A stretch of DNA of 64,000 bases, taken from NCBI RefSeq assembly GCF_020731145.1, contig NZ_JAJFZN010000001.1:124001-188000 (forward strand), in the 5' to 3' direction. Origin of the DNA: Sneathiella sp. HT1-7. Lineage in GTDB: Bacteria; Pseudomonadota; Alphaproteobacteria; Sneathiellales; Sneathiellaceae. Under the pieces are notes generated by a model that did no database searches, was not told the DNA's origin, and worked only from the letters and a program-made list of their open reading frames with translations. A program made the position numbers and the translations under genes. This document shows, one piece after another, positions 16,054 to 25,051 of the stretch (positions are counted from its first letter, which is position 1; every line of letters begins with the position of its first letter).

Positions 16054-17136
16054 ATGTTAATTTACCGTTCGGGGCCAGCGGGATACCTGCTTGCGCTTAC
16101 CGCCGCCTTTCCGATATCACTTGTTGCTGTCTCCGCATCCGCCGAAGAGACAAGCTATCCGCAAATAACCGGAGAGCTTTCCGTCGAGATTGAGAATGAC
16201 TGGACATACCAATCGGATGATCCCACAGCAGAGATTAACGACCTCTATCCCACGGTTGTTCTTGGTACAAATGTCGCCTTTACAGAAGCCTTTTCCCTTA
16301 ACTTCGAAGCCACGCTCGAGCCCGTCGAAGACGCAACAAGTGATCGGGCGTTTGAAGACTTGGGAGGATATCTGAATATTATCACCGCTAACTATGACGG
16401 TGAGACAGTTTCCGCTTATGCCGGTAAGTTCACCCCGAACTTCGGCATTGCCTGGGATATCGCGCCGGGAATTTTCGGCACCAACCTGAATGAAGACTAT
16501 GAGTTGGCAGAGATGGTCGGATTTGGTGGCGGATTTCATTTTGAAGCCGCGGGTGTCCATACAATATCAGCTAGCACCTTTTTCCAGGATACAAGTTTCT
16601 TAAGCAATTCTGTTGGAACAAAACGAGGGCCGTTGGAACTTTCAGACGGCGGTGCTGGCAATACGGAAGACTTCTCTTCATTTGCTGTCGCATTTGATGG
16701 TGAATTTCAACATGTTGCCGGATTTCGGTATCATCTTGGCTTTTCCTCTCTCGGGGCTGGCGAGGGTGGCAATGACCGACAGCTTGGCTATGCCATTGGC
16801 GTCGAATACGCCTTTAACATCGGCGAGAACCTGACCATTTCTCCCATGGCTGAATATGTCTATTTCGATAATTATGGCGGCATGGGCAATGACACTGCGA
16901 AATATTTCACTGGTGGACTGGCGCTCAATCATGAGAACTGGGTTGCCTCGACCACCTATCAGTTGCGCGATACGGAAGTTTCCGGCGTCACTACCGATGA
17001 CTATGTCGTCGACTTTACCGTGGGTTATGTCTTTGACATGGGCCTCGGGGTAGCTGCCGCATGGCGTGGCGCCGAAGAAGACAACGTCGATTCAGAGGGC
17101 CTTGGCCTTCTCCTTTCATACGCAATTGAATTCTAA
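16054..17136 (+). CDS. Outer-membrane beta-barrel (porin-like) protein
   Basis: A 360-residue protein with a signal peptide ending about ASAEE. It is rich in alternating hydrophobic/polar strands and acidic turns (for example LNIITANYDGETVSAYAGKF, YAIGVEYAFNIGENLTISPM) and ends with FSYAIEF-type C-terminal aromatic residues (LLLSYAIEF), as expected for BAM-dependent barrels. It is the first gene of a three-gene operon with an imelysin and a di-haem protein, two bases or so before the imelysin frame. A channel or receptor for iron or haem is possible but not shown. The ribosome-binding site is weak. Confidence 0.75.
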   Translation: MLIYRSGPAGYLLALTAAFPISLVAVSASAEETSYPQITGELSVEIENDWTYQSDDPTAEINDLYPTVVLGTNVAFTEAFSLNFEATLEPVEDATSDRAFEDLGGYLNIITANYDGETVSAYAGKFTPNFGIAWDIAPGIFGTNLNEDYELAEMVGFGGGFHFEAAGVHTISASTFFQDTSFLSNSVGTKRGPLELSDGGAGNTEDFSSFAVAFDGEFQHVAGFRYHLGFSSLGAGEGGNDRQLGYAIGVEYAFNIGENLTISPMAEYVYFDNYGGMGNDTAKYFTGGLALNHENWVASTTYQLRDTEVSGVTTDDYVVDFTVGYVFDMGLGVAAAWRGAEEDNVDSEGLGLLLSYAIEF

Positions 17137-17150
17137 GCATGAGGAACCCA

Positions 17151-18380
17151 ATGAGAAAAATTAGCTTATATGCAGGCATCTCCTGCATCGCACTGGCACT
17201 CGCTTCCGTGTCCTATGCTTCACAAACCGATCCTATCCGGAATATCTCAAGCTATGCCCTTGATAAGGATGCCGCCGGATATGTTCCGAAGTATGACGCT
17301 TATCCGGTCATCGCAAATTATGCCGCATTGGTCGCGGAAAATTACAGTCAGTCACTGCTGGATGCAAAAGACCTGCAAACTGCCATCGGCGCGCTGCTGG
17401 AAAATCCATCCCAGGAAACGCTTAACGCAGCTCGAAACGCTTGGCTGAATGCCCGCACGAGCTATTTACAGACGGAGGCATTTCGCTTTTATGAAGGACC
17501 TATCGATTTCGTAGACGAAAAAACCGGCGAAGAAGGACCGGAAGGCCGGCTCAATGCTTGGCCGATGAATGAAGGCTTTATTGACTATGTTGAAGGAAAC
17601 CCGAAAGCTGGAATCATCAATAATACGTCTATCGAGATCACCGCAGCCTCCATTCGTGAAAATGACCAAGTGGAAGACGAGGCAGATGTCACGACCGGCT
17701 ATCATGCCATTGAATTCCTGCTCTGGGGACAGGACATGAACCCCACCTCCCCTGGCGAACGTCCTTATACAGACTTCATCGTCGGGAAGGATAACAACGA
17801 CAGACGGCGGCTCTATCTTAAAACGATCACTGAGATGCTGGTTGCCGATTTGGAATGGCTGGTGACAGCCTGGAATACCAGCGATCCAGACAGCTACGCC
17901 GCAACATTCAAAGCATATTCGGATCGCGAAGCACTTGGCCGAATTCTAACCTCGCTCGCAACACTGAGCGAGTTTGAACTGGCCCTGGAACGCATTGCAA
18001 CCGGGTTAGACAGTGGCGATCAGGAGGACGAGCAGTCTTGTTTCTCCGACAATACACTTAATGACGTCATTTTTGATCAGCGCGGGATACGGAATGTCTA
18101 TTTCGGCAGCTACGGCAGCGTGAATGGCCCCGGCTTCAGCGACCTTGTCGGCGACCTCGCACCAGATCTAAACAAGCGTATGATCACCGCGCTTAACCAG
18201 ACCGACGCAGCGATTTCATCACTCAATTATCCGTTCGACTCTATTCTGGCATCGGCGCCAAAAAGTCAGGCCCGCGCAGAGGCAGAGGCCGTGATTACTG
18301 CCTTGCAAGCTCAATCAGATGTCATTAAGGACATTGGCAAACTCCTCGGAGTTAAAGTCATCGTCCCTACCGGCGGTTAA
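17151..18380 (+). CDS. Imelysin (IrpA/ICMP-like) family protein
   Basis: About 409 residues with a signal peptide (MRKISLYAGISCIALALASV, cleavage near YAS). The imelysin motif GxHxxE is present as GYHAIEFLLWGQD near residue 183, followed by GERPYTDF. Such periplasmic or surface proteins are iron-regulated in several bacteria and proposed to bind iron or act as metallopeptidases; the activity is unsettled. ATG 17151 is preferred because GAGGA lies five bases before it, though the frame starts at 17139. It is operonic with the upstream barrel and the downstream di-haem protein. Confidence 0.92.
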   Translation: MRKISLYAGISCIALALASVSYASQTDPIRNISSYALDKDAAGYVPKYDAYPVIANYAALVAENYSQSLLDAKDLQTAIGALLENPSQETLNAARNAWLNARTSYLQTEAFRFYEGPIDFVDEKTGEEGPEGRLNAWPMNEGFIDYVEGNPKAGIINNTSIEITAASIRENDQVEDEADVTTGYHAIEFLLWGQDMNPTSPGERPYTDFIVGKDNNDRRRLYLKTITEMLVADLEWLVTAWNTSDPDSYAATFKAYSDREALGRILTSLATLSEFELALERIATGLDSGDQEDEQSCFSDNTLNDVIFDQRGIRNVYFGSYGSVNGPGFSDLVGDLAPDLNKRMITALNQTDAAISSLNYPFDSILASAPKSQARAEAEAVITALQAQSDVIKDIGKLLGVKVIVPTGG

Positions 18381-18397
18381 AAGGAACCACAATAAAA

Positions 18398-19795
18398 ATG
18401 CAACGGACGCTTTGGGTCACAGTAGCCCTGATACTGCCACTTATCCTGTCGGCAACTATCGTTAAGGCCGGCTACGACATCAAAGCGCCCATATCTGCTT
18501 CTCCGGGTGGGGAGACAACGCAACCGACCCGGGGGAAAAATTCTTTTTCACTGCCTGCCGCGAATATAAACCGCGATCAACTTCGTATTTTTTTCTTTGG
18601 CAACAAGCTCTTCAATACAAACTGGGTAATCGCGCCCGCGTCGGTCAAAACACTCGATGGCCTCGGTCCGACCTTTAACCGCGTCTCCTGCTCGGGTTGT
18701 CACTTACGAGACGGGCGCGGCCAGCCACCCACGAAAAAGGGCGGGGAATTTCTTTCCATGCTTGTCCGGCTAAGTGTCCCTGGCGCGGCTGAGCATGGCG
18801 GCCCAAACCCTCATCCTATCTATGGCGATCAGTTAAATGACCGGTCAATTCCCTCTGTTCCGGCGGAGGGCAAGGTCATGATCGAAACTACCGAAATTTC
18901 CGGCCAGTTTGCAGATGGCACGCCCTATTCCCTTCTCCGGCCGGAATATCATTTCTCCGACCTTGCATTCGGTCCATTGGGACCGGATATTATGATTTCA
19001 CCCCGGGTGGCTCCGGCCGTCATAGGCCTTGGGTTGCTCGAAGCGATTTCTGAAGAGGATTTAAAGGCAATTGCGGACCCGAAAGATGTCGATGATGACG
19101 GCATTTCCGGCCGGCTCAACCATGTGTGGGATCAAGGCAAAAAAGCAATGCGCATTGGCCGGTTCGGCTGGAAGTCAAACGCGGCGTCACTTCTTCATCA
19201 GAACGCTGCCGCCGCTTTTGGCGATATCGGCCTTACTTCAAATTTGTTTCCTGAGCAGAATTGCCCGGAAGGGCAAGACGCCTGCCGCAATGCACCGATT
19301 GGGAATGCGCCCGAGCTTAGTGATGAGTTTCTGGACAAGATGACACTCTATACCCAGACGCTTGCAGTCCCGATCCGGCGGCATGTTGATGAGCCGGATG
19401 TCGTTGCAGGGGAGTCATTGTTCCGCGATATCGGCTGTGCCTCTTGCCATATCCCGACATTTGTAACAGGAAAACATCCGGCGCTACCGATACTCTCCAA
19501 CCAGACGATCCACCCTTTCACGGACCTTTTGCTCCATGACATGGGCGATGACCTCGCCGATGGCCGGACGGATTTTGTGGCGACTGGCAAAGAATGGCGC
19601 ACCGCACCGCTCTGGGGTATTGGTTTAGTTGAGGCGGTCAACAAACATTCAAGGTTCCTCCATGATGGCCGCGCCCGCTCAATCGAGGAAGCTATCCTCT
19701 GGCACGGCGGAGAGGCGAAAAATGCAAAGGACTCATACCGCAGCCTGGATGCCTTGGAACGCGGGCAACTTCTGGCTTTCCTGAATTCTCTTTAA
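18398..19795 (+). CDS. Di-haem DUF1111 (thiol oxidoreductase-like, peroxidase-related) protein
   Basis: A 465-residue exported protein with an N-terminal signal (LILPLILSATIVKAGYD). Two c-type haem motifs are visible: CSGCHLRDGRG near residue 98 and CASCHIP near residue 347. Conserved C-terminal blocks are APLWGIGLVEAV and FLHDGRARSIEEAILWHGGEA, which are also typical of MauG/cytochrome c peroxidase-like proteins. DUF1111 genes commonly neighbour imelysins in iron-uptake loci. Here it follows the imelysin by 17 bases in one transcript. It may oxidise or reduce iron or a ligand in the periplasm; this is inference. It ends two bases from the convergent MFS gene. Confidence 0.92.
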   Translation: MQRTLWVTVALILPLILSATIVKAGYDIKAPISASPGGETTQPTRGKNSFSLPAANINRDQLRIFFFGNKLFNTNWVIAPASVKTLDGLGPTFNRVSCSGCHLRDGRGQPPTKKGGEFLSMLVRLSVPGAAEHGGPNPHPIYGDQLNDRSIPSVPAEGKVMIETTEISGQFADGTPYSLLRPEYHFSDLAFGPLGPDIMISPRVAPAVIGLGLLEAISEEDLKAIADPKDVDDDGISGRLNHVWDQGKKAMRIGRFGWKSNAASLLHQNAAAAFGDIGLTSNLFPEQNCPEGQDACRNAPIGNAPELSDEFLDKMTLYTQTLAVPIRRHVDEPDVVAGESLFRDIGCASCHIPTFVTGKHPALPILSNQTIHPFTDLLLHDMGDDLADGRTDFVATGKEWRTAPLWGIGLVEAVNKHSRFLHDGRARSIEEAILWHGGEAKNAKDSYRSLDALERGQLLAFLNSL

Positions 19796-19797
19796 AT

Positions 19798-20973
19798 TTA
19801 CTGCGCCGTATGCAATCGGTCATAACGCTTTACCTGCCGCAAGAGGATCAGAGCCAACAACAGCCCGATTGCGGAAAGTAGTGACATAAACAGGAAATTA
19901 TAGGAGCCATCCTGCTGATGCAGCCACCCGGCCGCAATGGTGAAAATGCCGAAGAATACCCCCATGGCGAGGCTGTCATAGAGGCCTTGAGCGGACGCCG
20001 AAATTGCCGGCGGCACGCGTTTTCCGATATACGCAATGAATGACATATAGAGAAGCGCGAACGTCAAGGCGTGAAGAGTCTGGGCGAAACCGATGAGGAT
20101 CGGTGAAGCCGCGACGGCAAGCAGAAGCCAGCGCACCACGCCTCCAAGTGCCGCGACGGCAATCATCGGCGTCGCACCAAAGCGGGCGATCAGACGGCCT
20201 GAGACTGCGAACATCCCGATCTCTGCCACAACCCCGATCACCCAAAACAGCGTAATTTCAGCATTTGTATAGCCTAGATTAGCCCAGTGAATAGCACTAA
20301 AGCCATACAGTCCAGCATGGGTGGAAAGGAGCAAGGAAACGGTTACTACAAAGAGCGGAAAATTGGGCAGTGTGAGTGGCCTGAAGAATGGCGCTTTTCC
20401 TTTTTCGGGCTTCGTCTGGATTCCCGGAAGCAAAAGAGAGACGAAAAGCAGAAATACCGCCGCCAACACCATCGACACATAGATTGTGTCAATGCCATAC
20501 TGATCGGCTGCAGCCCCCACGAGAAGCGAAACAGCAATAAAGCTCAATGATCCCCAGAGGCGGGCTTTGCCGAAATCGATACCGACTGTCTGCTGCGCGC
20601 GAAGTGTCAGTCCGTCGGAAAGCGGTACTGCAGAGGAAAGAGCCGCCCCCGCCGCACCCCAGATCAACGCATAAAGAAGCCACCCCTCCGTGTAGGGGAG
20701 CAAAATCAGGGCCGCAATAACGAACAGGGCCAAGGCGATCAGAATGCTTTTGCGATTTCCCGTCATATCCGCGATCCATGACGTCAGGGGCACAAAGATC
20801 AACTTGGCCCAATAGGCCGCGCCCATCACAATGCCGACATACTCCACCGAGATATAATGTTCGAGCCATCGCGGCCAAATAGGAATAGCGATCCCATAGA
20901 CCGAGAAAAAGGCGACGTAATAGAGCGACATCCGAAGATGTGCGGATCGCTTTGAATAGTCAGGCTCTGCCAT
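19798..20973 (-). CDS. MFS transporter (phenylpropionate permease/LacY-like group)
   Basis: About 391 residues with twelve predicted helices. The N-terminal region (YYVAFFSVYGIAIPIWPRWL) and SWIADMTGNRKSILIALALF loop match the PPP/nucleoside:H+ MFS_1-like subgroup exemplified by HcaT. DGLTLRAQQTVGIDFGKARLWGSLSFI contains the characteristic FGKxRLWGS motif. The ATG at 20973 is preferred over a GTG at 20985, although neither has a strong ribosome-binding site. The substrate cannot be told. Convergent with the di-haem gene, two bases away. Confidence 0.85.
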   Translation of the reverse strand: MAEPDYSKRSAHLRMSLYYVAFFSVYGIAIPIWPRWLEHYISVEYVGIVMGAAYWAKLIFVPLTSWIADMTGNRKSILIALALFVIAALILLPYTEGWLLYALIWGAAGAALSSAVPLSDGLTLRAQQTVGIDFGKARLWGSLSFIAVSLLVGAAADQYGIDTIYVSMVLAAVFLLFVSLLLPGIQTKPEKGKAPFFRPLTLPNFPLFVVTVSLLLSTHAGLYGFSAIHWANLGYTNAEITLFWVIGVVAEIGMFAVSGRLIARFGATPMIAVAALGGVVRWLLLAVAASPILIGFAQTLHALTFALLYMSFIAYIGKRVPPAISASAQGLYDSLAMGVFFGIFTIAAGWLHQQDGSYNFLFMSLLSAIGLLLALILLRQVKRYDRLHTAQ

Positions 20974-21082
20974 CAGGAAAAACACTCGCCAATTAGCGGA
21001 GGTTCTTCATAGCTCAATAAGTACTCACAACAAACTGAAGAATTGTCAGGCTCTGCCCGGCCCCCGCATTTCCATTAAATAA

Positions 21083-21128
21083 TGTGACATAGATCACTTG
21101 AATTCCATGGAATTTACTTTATTCTAAT
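21083..21128 (+). promoter_or_regulatory. Promoter with CRP/FNR-type site and 14-bp palindrome for the Tat-nitroreductase/marR operon
   Basis: TGTGA-CATAGA-TCACT (21083-21098) matches the CRP consensus TGTGA-N6-TCACA at nine of ten positions. Immediately after it, AATTCCATGGAATT (21101-21114) is a perfect palindrome. TTGAAT (21099-21104) with TATTCT or TCTAAT (21120-21128) could be -35 and -10. The CRP-like site would then centre near -42 to -44 (activator position), and the palindrome would sit between the promoter elements (repressor position), a natural site for the MarR protein encoded in the operon. Confidence 0.5.
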
Positions 21129-21158
21129 ACTCATACAACGATGAATGGAGGAATTGTG

Positions 21159-22313
21159 ATGGATCGGCGCAAATTTATTAGGACAATTGGCGGAAGTGGA
21201 TTAGTGATCGCGGCTTCCGGGTTCTCTTTGTCCAGATGCGATCAAATGCCGGAAAGCGCAATTTCCCCTTGGAGCGGGCCGGCTCCGGACCTTCCCGATC
21301 GGGAGTGGCTGTTAAGTTATGCCATCCTCGCTCCCAACCCCCATAACAGGCAGCCTTGGCTCGCGGATCTATCCAAAGATGATGAGATTACCCTGTTTGC
21401 AGATCCAGAAAGATTGCTTCCTCATACAGATCCTTTCGGGCGACAGGTCCTGATCGGCCATGGCACATTTCTCGAACTTCTCGGCATTGCAGCACGGGAA
21501 AAAGGCTACCGCACGAAGATTACACTGTTCCCGAACGGGGAGCCAGCAGGTGACAGCCTCGAAATCGGAACCATGCCAGTGGCACGCATCCAGCTTGAAA
21601 AGGACGTGTCCATATCTACCGATCCCCTTTTCGGTGATATTCTCAACCGCCGTTCCAACAAAGAAGGATATGAGAAGGCTTATCTCAACGCGACAGATGA
21701 GCAGATCATAGAAAGCCTGCCATTGCTTGACGGGCAAAGAACCGGTATTGCAACAAATGAAGCGGATGTCTCTCCCCTTAGGGAGTTTGCTCGCCTCTCG
21801 GTTCTCAAGGAAATTGAAACGCCCCGCACTCTCCTTGAAAGTGTTGAACTAACCAGAATAGGTGCCACGGAAATTGCCGCAAACCCTGACGGGATCGACT
21901 TGAACGGCCCTCTATTCTGGTGGCTCAAAAGGTTTAATTTAATGAGCAAGGAAAAGGCAATGACGCCTGGCACATTGGCCCATCAAGGCGGTATCGATTA
22001 CGCCATGGGGTGGGTAGAGGGTACTTACAATATGGGTTGGCTATCAACCGCTGATAATTCAAGAAGCGCGCAAGTAAATGCCGGCCGGAGCTACGTTCGC
22101 CTGAACCTAATGGCAACCAATGCAGGAATTGCCATACATCCGGTTAGCCAGGTTTTGCAGGAATATCCCGAAATGCAAGAGATTCAATCCGACTTTTTAG
22201 ATCATTTAGGGATAGAAGCACCCGAAACCGTGCAAATGTTCTACCGATTAGGCTATCAAACTAACGTTTCCCCTTCCCCACGCCGTAAAATGCCTGATAT
22301 AGTAATCGCATGA
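21159..22313 (+). CDS. Tat-exported nitroreductase-like (Acg-type) protein
   Basis: 384 residues beginning MDRRKFIRTIGGSGLVIAAS, a twin-arginine signal. The body has the nitroreductase-fold hint LLSYAILAPNPHNRQPWLADL, as in the Acg/Rv2032 group of FMN-binding-like proteins. Further matching segments are FGRQVLIGHGTFLELLGIAAREKGY, DILNRRSNKEGY and NLMATNAGIAIHPVSQVLQEYPEM. A folded, cofactor-loaded protein would explain Tat export. ATG 21159 follows GGAGGAATTG; the frame opens at 21141. The four-base overlap with the marR gene shows co-translation. Catalytic activity is not established for this group. Confidence 0.78.
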   Translation: MDRRKFIRTIGGSGLVIAASGFSLSRCDQMPESAISPWSGPAPDLPDREWLLSYAILAPNPHNRQPWLADLSKDDEITLFADPERLLPHTDPFGRQVLIGHGTFLELLGIAAREKGYRTKITLFPNGEPAGDSLEIGTMPVARIQLEKDVSISTDPLFGDILNRRSNKEGYEKAYLNATDEQIIESLPLLDGQRTGIATNEADVSPLREFARLSVLKEIETPRTLLESVELTRIGATEIAANPDGIDLNGPLFWWLKRFNLMSKEKAMTPGTLAHQGGIDYAMGWVEGTYNMGWLSTADNSRSAQVNAGRSYVRLNLMATNAGIAIHPVSQVLQEYPEMQEIQSDFLDHLGIEAPETVQMFYRLGYQTNVSPSPRRKMPDIVIA

Positions 22314-22792
22314 GCGCAAACAGAGAAAACGAGAAGTATGACCGGAAGGAAGAGCTTCCGTCTTCGGATTTTCGCATCATCAACTGGATTGGGATTATCA
22401 GCCAGCTGACGGATACGAAGATGCGGCAGCTTCTCGACGGAACAGATGTTCCTCCTCCACAGTTCATCCTTCTCAACCATTTTATGCATCAGCCTGAAGA
22501 GGGCAAGACAGTCTCCGGGATCGCTTGGGCCATGCAGCAGCCGCAGCCGGGCATAACCAAGACAATTGCGAAGATGCTCAAAAAAGACTTTCTGCGCGCG
22601 GAAGACAATCCAGCGGATGGACGCTCAAAAATCCTTTATCTGACCAAAGCTGGTAAGAAGGCCCATGCAAAGGCGCAGGAGCGATTGGAAGCTGCACTCG
22701 CCGATACCTTCGATGGCTGGCGTGAGTGGGAGAAAAAGGACTTTTTCAGCTTCCTCGACAAGCTGAAGGTCTATCTGGACGAGAACCGCTAA
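22310..22792 (+). CDS. MarR family transcriptional regulator
   Basis: A 160-residue winged-helix regulator: LLNHFMHQPEEGKTVSGIAWAMQQPQPGITKTIAKMLKKDFL covers the recognition helix, and the wing is RAEDNPADGRSKILYLTKAGKKAH, the standard MarR pattern. Its ATG overlaps the nitroreductase-like gene by four bases, so it probably autoregulates that operon, plausibly through AATTCCATGGAATT at 21101-21114. Its stop overlaps the convergent EamA gene by four bases. Confidence 0.92.
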   Translation: MSANRENEKYDRKEELPSSDFRIINWIGIISQLTDTKMRQLLDGTDVPPPQFILLNHFMHQPEEGKTVSGIAWAMQQPQPGITKTIAKMLKKDFLRAEDNPADGRSKILYLTKAGKKAHAKAQERLEAALADTFDGWREWEKKDFFSFLDKLKVYLDENR

Positions 22793-23673
22793 ACTTCGGG
22801 TTCGTTGGCAAGTTCGGGAGTTTTCTTTGCCGTTCGAAGATTGATTATCGCGACACCGGCAAGAGTCACTATTCCTCCAAGAACAAAGCGCAATGTAATA
22901 GGCTCGGAGAAGAGCACGACACCGAAGGCAACGCCAAATATCGGGGCCAACAACCCAAAGGGCGTCAATGCGGCGATCGGATAACGCTGAATAAGATAGT
23001 ACCAGCCGCCATGGGCAAAAATCGTAGTGACGACAACAACAAAAGCAAGGGCACCGACCGCTTCCCATCCCATCGACATTACTGAATCAACCTGACCCGT
23101 TTCCAGAATAAATGAAAGCAACATCAATGGCAGAACAGAGATCGCACCGATCCAAGCTTGCATCGACATGGTACCAACATTCTGGATTTGCCGCATCATA
23201 ATCAGGCCAACGGACATAAAAAGTGCCGCGATGGCAACCAGGGTAACGCCCTCAAGCTGATCAAAAATCACTGGATCAAACCCCAGAATCATGACCCCAC
23301 CAAACGCCATGATGATTCCCAATATACGCCGCCAGCCGATTGTTTCCTTTAACAGGATCACCGCCATAATCACCGAGAATGGCGCAATAAGTTGGCTTGT
23401 GATGGCAACCGCCGTAACACCGCCCGCGGCAAAAATTCCAAGATAAAGAAAAGTGAAATGGAAAACCCCAACAGTTATGGCAATCCAGAAAATCGCCTTC
23501 ATCCGTCCTTTGATGATTCTCAAGAAGGGCGACAGCAAAATTGCCACCAGCAAGAATCGCAGCGCCGTAAAGAAAAGGGGCGGAAAATGATCAAGGCCAA
23601 CCTTCGACGCAACAAATGAAAATCCCCATATCGCACTGATAACAAGGGCCATCGCAATATGAGGAAGAGACAT
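22789..23673 (-). CDS. EamA/DMT superfamily exporter
   Basis: 294 residues with ten predicted helices in two EamA repeats. Repeat one starts at ALVISAIWGFSFVASKVGLDHFPPLFFTALRFLLV. Repeat two contains MSMQAWIGAISVLPLMLL, and LTPFGLLAPIFGVAFGVVLFSEPIT is the typical motif before the last helices. Members export amino acids or other metabolites. ATG 23673 has GGAAAG eight bases upstream; the frame opens at 23718. The stop overlaps that of the convergent marR, but it is transcribed away from it, so control by that MarR is uncertain. Confidence 0.9.
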   Translation of the reverse strand: MSLPHIAMALVISAIWGFSFVASKVGLDHFPPLFFTALRFLLVAILLSPFLRIIKGRMKAIFWIAITVGVFHFTFLYLGIFAAGGVTAVAITSQLIAPFSVIMAVILLKETIGWRRILGIIMAFGGVMILGFDPVIFDQLEGVTLVAIAALFMSVGLIMMRQIQNVGTMSMQAWIGAISVLPLMLLSFILETGQVDSVMSMGWEAVGALAFVVVVTTIFAHGGWYYLIQRYPIAALTPFGLLAPIFGVAFGVVLFSEPITLRFVLGGIVTLAGVAIINLRTAKKTPELANEPEV

Positions 23674-23881
23674 AGAAGAGCTTTCCAGGCTGTTATTTTG
23701 GCCATTTCGGGACTGCAATGGATATTAAAAGCAGTCGCGAGCACATGATTAATGACCTACACATAGCGTAACGTCGTATATATATGCATCATTTATCTCA
23801 GGTTAGATGCTAGAAAATAGTTCTGAAGGTGAAAACACCGGCAGACTTGGTAAATAATCTGCACTCGGATACAGGGATAGA

Positions 23882-24886
23882 ATGGATTCAGTTACGCAGT
23901 TTGTATTAGGTGCCAGCATTTCCGGTGCGTTGTTAGGCCCACGCATTGGGCCAAAAGCCCTGTTGATAGGCGGCATTGTCGCGACCTTACCCGATCTTGA
24001 CAGTTTTGTTCCTCTTGATGATGCCATCGATAACATGACTTATCATCGGGGCTTCAGCCACTCCGTTATTGTTCAAACGGTCCTCTCTCCGCTGATCGCA
24101 CTCGCGATAGGCAAGATCGCCCCGTCAAGCTGGCAACATAAGAAAATACTCTTTCTAACGGTTTGGCTCGCTTTGATTACCCACAGCCTGCTGGATTCGC
24201 TAACAACTTATGGTACGCAGATTTTCTGGCCACTGAACGTTGGACCGCCTGTCGCCTTGCCTGCTGTTTTCATAATTGATCCAATTTATACGCTGCTTCT
24301 GCTGATCGGAATTGCGACAATATTTCTGGCGAGGAACAAACCGGGCGGCGGTTTTCGTATAAACCGGATTATGCTGGCACTCAGTTGCGCCTATCTAGCC
24401 ATCGGGCTTACAGGAAATACGATTATTTCCAGTCGTGCCAGCGCTGACCCGCTCCTTCGAGATATGCGCATACATGTTCAACCCACGGCCTTTAATCTTC
24501 TGGTATGGCAAGTTACGGCCATTTCTGAGGAAAAGATTTCGACCGGATTGACCAGTCTTATCAATGACTGCGGCATTCGTAATCTTGTAACGGTTCCGCG
24601 ACAGCAAATTCCGCATGGTATCAAGGATATCCCACCATCTGTGAAAAGACTGGAATGGTTTACAGACGGATTTTATTCCTATGGGGAAAGGGATGGCGCC
24701 CAGACCATTACGGACTTACGCATGGGCTTTTACCCGAACTATGTTTTTTCTTTCAAGTTCGCAGAAAATTCGTCCGACAACATAGTTATCATTCCACCTG
24801 AGCGTATTAGCCTCAGCTATGAAGAGCGTGCTGGTGAAATCTTCTCACTCGTATCGGAAACATTGAAGGGATGCGATGAAAGTTAG
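23882..24886 (+). CDS. Membrane-bound metal-dependent hydrolase (YdjM/DUF457 family)
   Basis: A 334-residue inner-membrane protein. Conserved metal-ligand candidates are LPDLDSF (about residue 40), YHRGFSHSVIVQ (about residue 55) and THSLLDSLTTYGTQIFWPL (about residue 100), the pattern of PF04307. Hydrophobic segments run through residues 60-190, and the last 140 residues are a soluble domain. Family members are called hydrolases from these motifs; the substrate is unknown. It stands alone between divergent EamA and a Ni/Co-type transporter gene. Confidence 0.88.
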   Translation: MDSVTQFVLGASISGALLGPRIGPKALLIGGIVATLPDLDSFVPLDDAIDNMTYHRGFSHSVIVQTVLSPLIALAIGKIAPSSWQHKKILFLTVWLALITHSLLDSLTTYGTQIFWPLNVGPPVALPAVFIIDPIYTLLLLIGIATIFLARNKPGGGFRINRIMLALSCAYLAIGLTGNTIISSRASADPLLRDMRIHVQPTAFNLLVWQVTAISEEKISTGLTSLINDCGIRNLVTVPRQQIPHGIKDIPPSVKRLEWFTDGFYSYGERDGAQTITDLRMGFYPNYVFSFKFAENSSDNIVIIPPERISLSYEERAGEIFSLVSETLKGCDES

Positions 24887-24942
24887 CCATGATGGCAATC
24901 TCGCTTGCTGTCAGCTGATTTTTTCCGCCTGTCCCCATCCAT

Positions 24943-25033
24943 GTAAATTAACGCTGGCGCAGCTTTGTGCCCGAAGGTACTCTTGGCGGTCTGTCCTCCC
25001 CGACGGGTCAAGCGTGCCTTAAATGTAATTTAC
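24943..25033 (+). promoter_or_regulatory. Possible structured 5' leader upstream of the Ni/Co transporter-like gene
   Basis: GTAAATTAACGCT (24943-24955) can pair with AGCGT (25011-25015) and TAATTTAC (25026-25033), closing about 90 nucleotides with a 10-nt bulge. Inside are GGCGCA-GCTT-TGTGCC (24956-24971, one G-U pair) and CCC-CGAC-GGG (24998-25007). The arrangement resembles a multi-hairpin riboswitch-like leader ending 18 nt before the start codon. No B12 box or other known class was recognised. Confidence 0.35.
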
Positions 25034-25051
25034 TGCCTTACGGATATCAGA

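Noticed and set aside
24956-25015. Known nickel/cobalt (NiCo) riboswitch class in the metal transporter leader
   Set aside because: I could not match the conserved core of that class, so only an unclassified structured leader is proposed.
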